From Caldilineaceae bacterium (lineage in GTDB: Bacteria; Chloroflexota; Anaerolineae; Caldilineales; Caldilineaceae): 14,862 nucleotides of DNA. The notes under the pieces were generated by a model. The model was not told where the DNA came from and did not search any database. It saw nothing but the letters and a program-made list of their open reading frames with translations. Of this stretch, positions 12,248-14,862 are shown in pieces. The stretch is from assembly GCA_024643705.1 (NCBI GenBank), contig JAHEML010000010.1, positions 1 to 14,862 of the forward strand, written 5' to 3'. Position 1 is the stretch's first letter, and the number at the start of each line of letters is the position of its first letter. Made by a program: the position numbers and the translations under genes.

Positions 12248-14862
12248 TCAGATCAGACCGAGTTCCTGCGCCCGGTTGACGGCGGCGCGCCGACTGTTGA
12301 CCCCCAATTTGCTGTAGATGTTTTTGGTGTGGGTACGCATGGTATTCAGGGAAACCATCAGCTTGCGGGCGATTTCCGGGCCGCTCAGTTCTGTAGTCAG
12401 AAGCCGCAGAACATCCATCTCGCGCTCACTCAAAGGTTCGATCAGTTCTTGGGAAGCGGGTGCTGCATCTTCCGCCACCGATTCATTCTCCCCGCCATTC
12501 TGCCCGCTAATCTCCCCGCCATTTTCCCCAAAAGCAGCCAGCAAGCGCTGCACGTAGCCAGGGGCTGTGCCCTGTTTTGCCGCTTCTTGCAGAAGAGCAG
12601 CCATGGCCAGGCCTTCATCCACAAAAATGCGCACGTACCCCTCCGGCTGGGCCAGGGAGAGGGCGCGGCCCAGAGCGGCCAAAGCCAACGTAACGTCGCC
12701 CTGGAGTTGGTAGGCCAATGCCTGCACCAGCAGAATTTGGATGACACTTCCCATCCGTTCGCCCGTTTCTGCTGCCTGCAAGAGACGCTTCAGCAACCCA
12801 ATTGCCTCGCGCAGAGCACCGTCGGCCTGCCCACTTTTGTGCTGAGCCATGAGCACCCGAGCCAGGGTGATGTGCTCATACTCGCGCAGAAAGCTCAGAT
12901 CGTCATCCACCGACAGCCCCCGCTCCTGCACCCACCCCAGCGCGTCGGCCAGCCTGCCCTGGGCCAGCCACACAGGGACTTTCAAAGCGGAGATGGGGCG
13001 CACCTCTGGCACAGGCGTTGGGAAGTAGAGTTGCTCTGCCTGGTCAAACAGGGCCAGCGCTCCGTCCAGATCGCCCTGATCCGCAGCAAAGCGCGCCTGG
13101 GCACGGCGCAGACGGAAGGGCCAATCCGGCAACGCACCAGACTCGCCAAATTCTTCGCTTTTGCGCATGTGCGTAGCAGCGGCGGCATCGTCGCCCTGTT
13201 CCCAGAATAGTTCGCTCAAGCCCAAATGGAGGTCGGCCGTCCCCCGGATCACAGAATCCTCCTGCTCTGTGGCTAGGCGCAATGCCTGTTCATAGGTGTC
13301 TACAGCAGCGCGCAGACGGCCCTGCACAATCCGAATATCCGCCAGCCCATAGGTTCCGCTCAGGGCGAAGTGCAGATTGCCCGCCATCTGAAAACCGGCC
13401 ATGGCCTCGGCCAGGGATCGGTGGGCCGCCTCCAGATCGCCGTTGCCCCACTGGGCCAGCCCCAGCAGAGAAGCCGCTGGCCCCCGCCGGAGGTATTCCG
13501 TCTCTGGCAAAAGCTCCAGGGCCTGTTGGGCATACCGAATGGAAGCGGGAATATCGCCAAAGGCCTGGGCGTGGTAGGTCCACGCCGAAGCGATAGAAGC
13601 GGGCAAAAAGCGGAACTGCTCTTCGTCAACAATCGTCAACCCCTGTGGGGGTGTGCCGTGTTGGGTCACCTGGGCTGCGGCAGCCAAACACGCTTCGGCG
13701 TCGCGCAGGCGGGCGGCGGCGGCCTCCATTTCGCCCTCATTCAGCAGTGCCCAGGCGTAGGCAACGCAAAGCACAGGCCGGGCGCGTATTAATTTCTCAG
13801 GCAGCGCGCTGGCCCAATTCAGCCAAGGGGCAGACTGGAAAGTTCCGTCCATTTCCGGCCAGGCCAGCTCGATCAGCCCTGCTGCATGCTGGAAATCCTG
13901 TGCGGCCAACGCGTGGCGAATGGCGTCGGCTGTCTCACCCTTGGCCGCGTACCAATCGCTGGCCCGTTGATGCAGAATGGGCATCTGGTGCGGGAATATC
14001 TCCTGGCCGCGTGCCTGCAGGACATCGGCAAAGAGGTGGTGATAGCGGTACCACTGGCGCTGGTCATCCAACGCAACAACGAACAGGTTGCCCCGTTCCA
14101 GGGCGGCCAGCATCTCCGCACTCCGGGTTTGGTCGGTGACGGCGTCGCACAGCCCGCCGCTGAGCCGGTGAAGAATGGCGGTTTGCAGCAAGAAATCGCG
14201 CACTGGCTCCGGCTGGCGCTGCAAAACCTCTTCGACCAGATAATCCAGCACAAAGCGATGGCTTCCCGTGAAAGCCCGGATGAATGCGGAGGTGTCGCCG
14301 CGCCCCTGCATGGAAAGCGCGGCCATTTGCAGACCGGCAATCCAGCCTTCGGTGCGGGCCTCCAGCGCGGCTACATCTGCTGCCGATAGCTCCAACCCCA
14401 TCGCCTGACGAAAAAATCCAGCAGCTTCGGCAGGTGAAAAGCGCAGGTCTGCGGCGCGCAATTCGGTCATTTGGCCCCGGGCGCGGTAGCGGGCCAGGGG
14501 CAGGGCAGGGTCTTCGCGGGTGGTGATGACCAGATGCATGGGGGGCGGCAGATGTTCGAGCAGAAAGGCCAGGGCTGCGTCGACAGCAGTGCTGTCAATT
14601 GCGTGGTAGTCGTCAAGGACCAGAACGAAATCGTCCCGGGTGGCGGCGATCTCATTGAGCAGGGTTGTCAGAACCAAATCGCTGGCTGGCGGCATGGGGG
14701 ATTGGAGCATCTCCAGGGCTTCTTTGCCAAAGCGTTCGGCATTGACGGCCATGGGTAGGCTTTGCAGGGCCGCCACAAAATAGGTGAGAAAACGTGTGGG
14801 GTCGCTATCTCCACTGTCCAGGGAGAGCCAGGCCGTGGGCTGTTGGCTTCCGGCCACCCATT
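12248..14862 (-). CDS. MalT/LAL-type LuxR-family transcriptional regulator (5' end outside window)
   Basis: About 870 codons are visible; the frame is still open at the window edge, so the N-terminus with Walker A is missing. This is a large ATP-binding LuxR (LAL, MalT-like STAND) activator, cytoplasmic and DNA-binding. The visible part starts in the NTPase domain with QQPTAWLSLDSGDSDPTRFL, Walker B FVLVLDDYH (77-85 of the visible chain) and HLVITTREDPALPLARYRAR (108-127). Then come the winged-helix region (EGWIAGLQMAALSMQGRGD), helical TPR-like repeats of several hundred residues, a Gly/Asn/Glu-rich linker, and a LuxR helix-turn-helix in the last 62 residues (PLSEREMDVLRLLTTELSGP, then SLNTMRTHTKNIYSKLGV). 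Such proteins bind an inducer in the TPR part and oligomerise on tandem DNA boxes when ATP is bound. A terminator-like hairpin and a 12-bp direct-repeat array follow. The inducer is unknown. Confidence 0.92.
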   Translation of the reverse strand, partial: WVAGSQQPTAWLSLDSGDSDPTRFLTYFVAALQSLPMAVNAERFGKEALEMLQSPMPPASDLVLTTLLNEIAATRDDFVLVLDDYHAIDSTAVDAALAFLLEHLPPPMHLVITTREDPALPLARYRARGQMTELRAADLRFSPAEAAGFFRQAMGLELSAADVAALEARTEGWIAGLQMAALSMQGRGDTSAFIRAFTGSHRFVLDYLVEEVLQRQPEPVRDFLLQTAILHRLSGGLCDAVTDQTRSAEMLAALERGNLFVVALDDQRQWYRYHHLFADVLQARGQEIFPHQMPILHQRASDWYAAKGETADAIRHALAAQDFQHAAGLIELAWPEMDGTFQSAPWLNWASALPEKLIRARPVLCVAYAWALLNEGEMEAAAARLRDAEACLAAAAQVTQHGTPPQGLTIVDEEQFRFLPASIASAWTYHAQAFGDIPASIRYAQQALELLPETEYLRRGPAASLLGLAQWGNGDLEAAHRSLAEAMAGFQMAGNLHFALSGTYGLADIRIVQGRLRAAVDTYEQALRLATEQEDSVIRGTADLHLGLSELFWEQGDDAAAATHMRKSEEFGESGALPDWPFRLRRAQARFAADQGDLDGALALFDQAEQLYFPTPVPEVRPISALKVPVWLAQGRLADALGWVQERGLSVDDDLSFLREYEHITLARVLMAQHKSGQADGALREAIGLLKRLLQAAETGERMGSVIQILLVQALAYQLQGDVTLALAALGRALSLAQPEGYVRIFVDEGLAMAALLQEAAKQGTAPGYVQRLLAAFGENGGEISGQNGGENESVAEDAAPASQELIEPLSEREMDVLRLLTTELSGPEIARKLMVSLNTMRTHTKNIYSKLGVNSRRAAVNRAQELGLI

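Overview
The window is about 14.9 kb of moderately GC-rich bacterial DNA. The gene content and style suggest a Chloroflexota member, probably Anaerolineae or Caldilineae-like. The reasons are a very large MalT/LAL-type LuxR regulator, a DUF4386 membrane protein, a Pro/Thr-linker LysM protein with an N-terminal zinc ribbon, and a MoeA fused to a periplasmic-binding-like domain. This placement is inferred from family distribution as I remember it; there is no rRNA or other marker gene. No tRNA, CRISPR array, IS element or phage gene was found.

Region 1 (1-3323, + strand) is a compact run of genes with gaps of 3-11 bp or overlaps. It holds a membrane protein (zinc ribbon, transmembrane segment, BON-like, LysM), a 77-residue tail-anchored protein, a luciferase-domain (PF17648-like) protein, and an MFS exporter. 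The exporter is broken into two six-helix halves at an ATGA overlap in the central loop. This run converges tail to tail on the next region with only 6 bp between stop codons.

Region 2 (3330-8970, - strand) is a tungsten (possibly molybdenum) uptake and cofactor block. Its order of transcription is moeA, moeA-PBP fusion, tupB permease, tupC ATPase, tupA lipoprotein. The fusion, tupB and tupC are joined by 4-bp ATGA overlaps. A good sigma70-type promoter with an extended -10 lies before moeA. The transporter imports the oxyanion and the two MoeA proteins would insert the metal into molybdopterin.

Region 3 (9204-12247, - strand) is an accessory cassette of mostly tiny proteins: a 38-residue membrane peptide, an 82-residue conserved hypothetical, a 52-residue glycine-zipper peptide, DUF4386, a 61-residue two-helix peptide, and a quinone-oxidoreductase-type dehydrogenase. 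The 38- and 52-residue genes were found by reading the - strand directly; both have strong ribosome binding sites. Several intergenic repeats lie here: an eight-unit 12-bp direct-repeat array, a 70-bp nested inverted-repeat element, a 10-bp triplicate and an 18-bp imperfect hairpin.

Region 4 (12248-14862, - strand) is the MalT/LAL-type LuxR regulator, cut by the window end, so its N-terminal Walker A is not seen. It ends in a LuxR helix-turn-helix and is followed by a terminator-like hairpin. The 12-bp array lies after that hairpin and ahead of the microprotein cassette. The most interesting hypothesis here is that the array is an operator set through which the large regulator, or another factor, controls the cassette.
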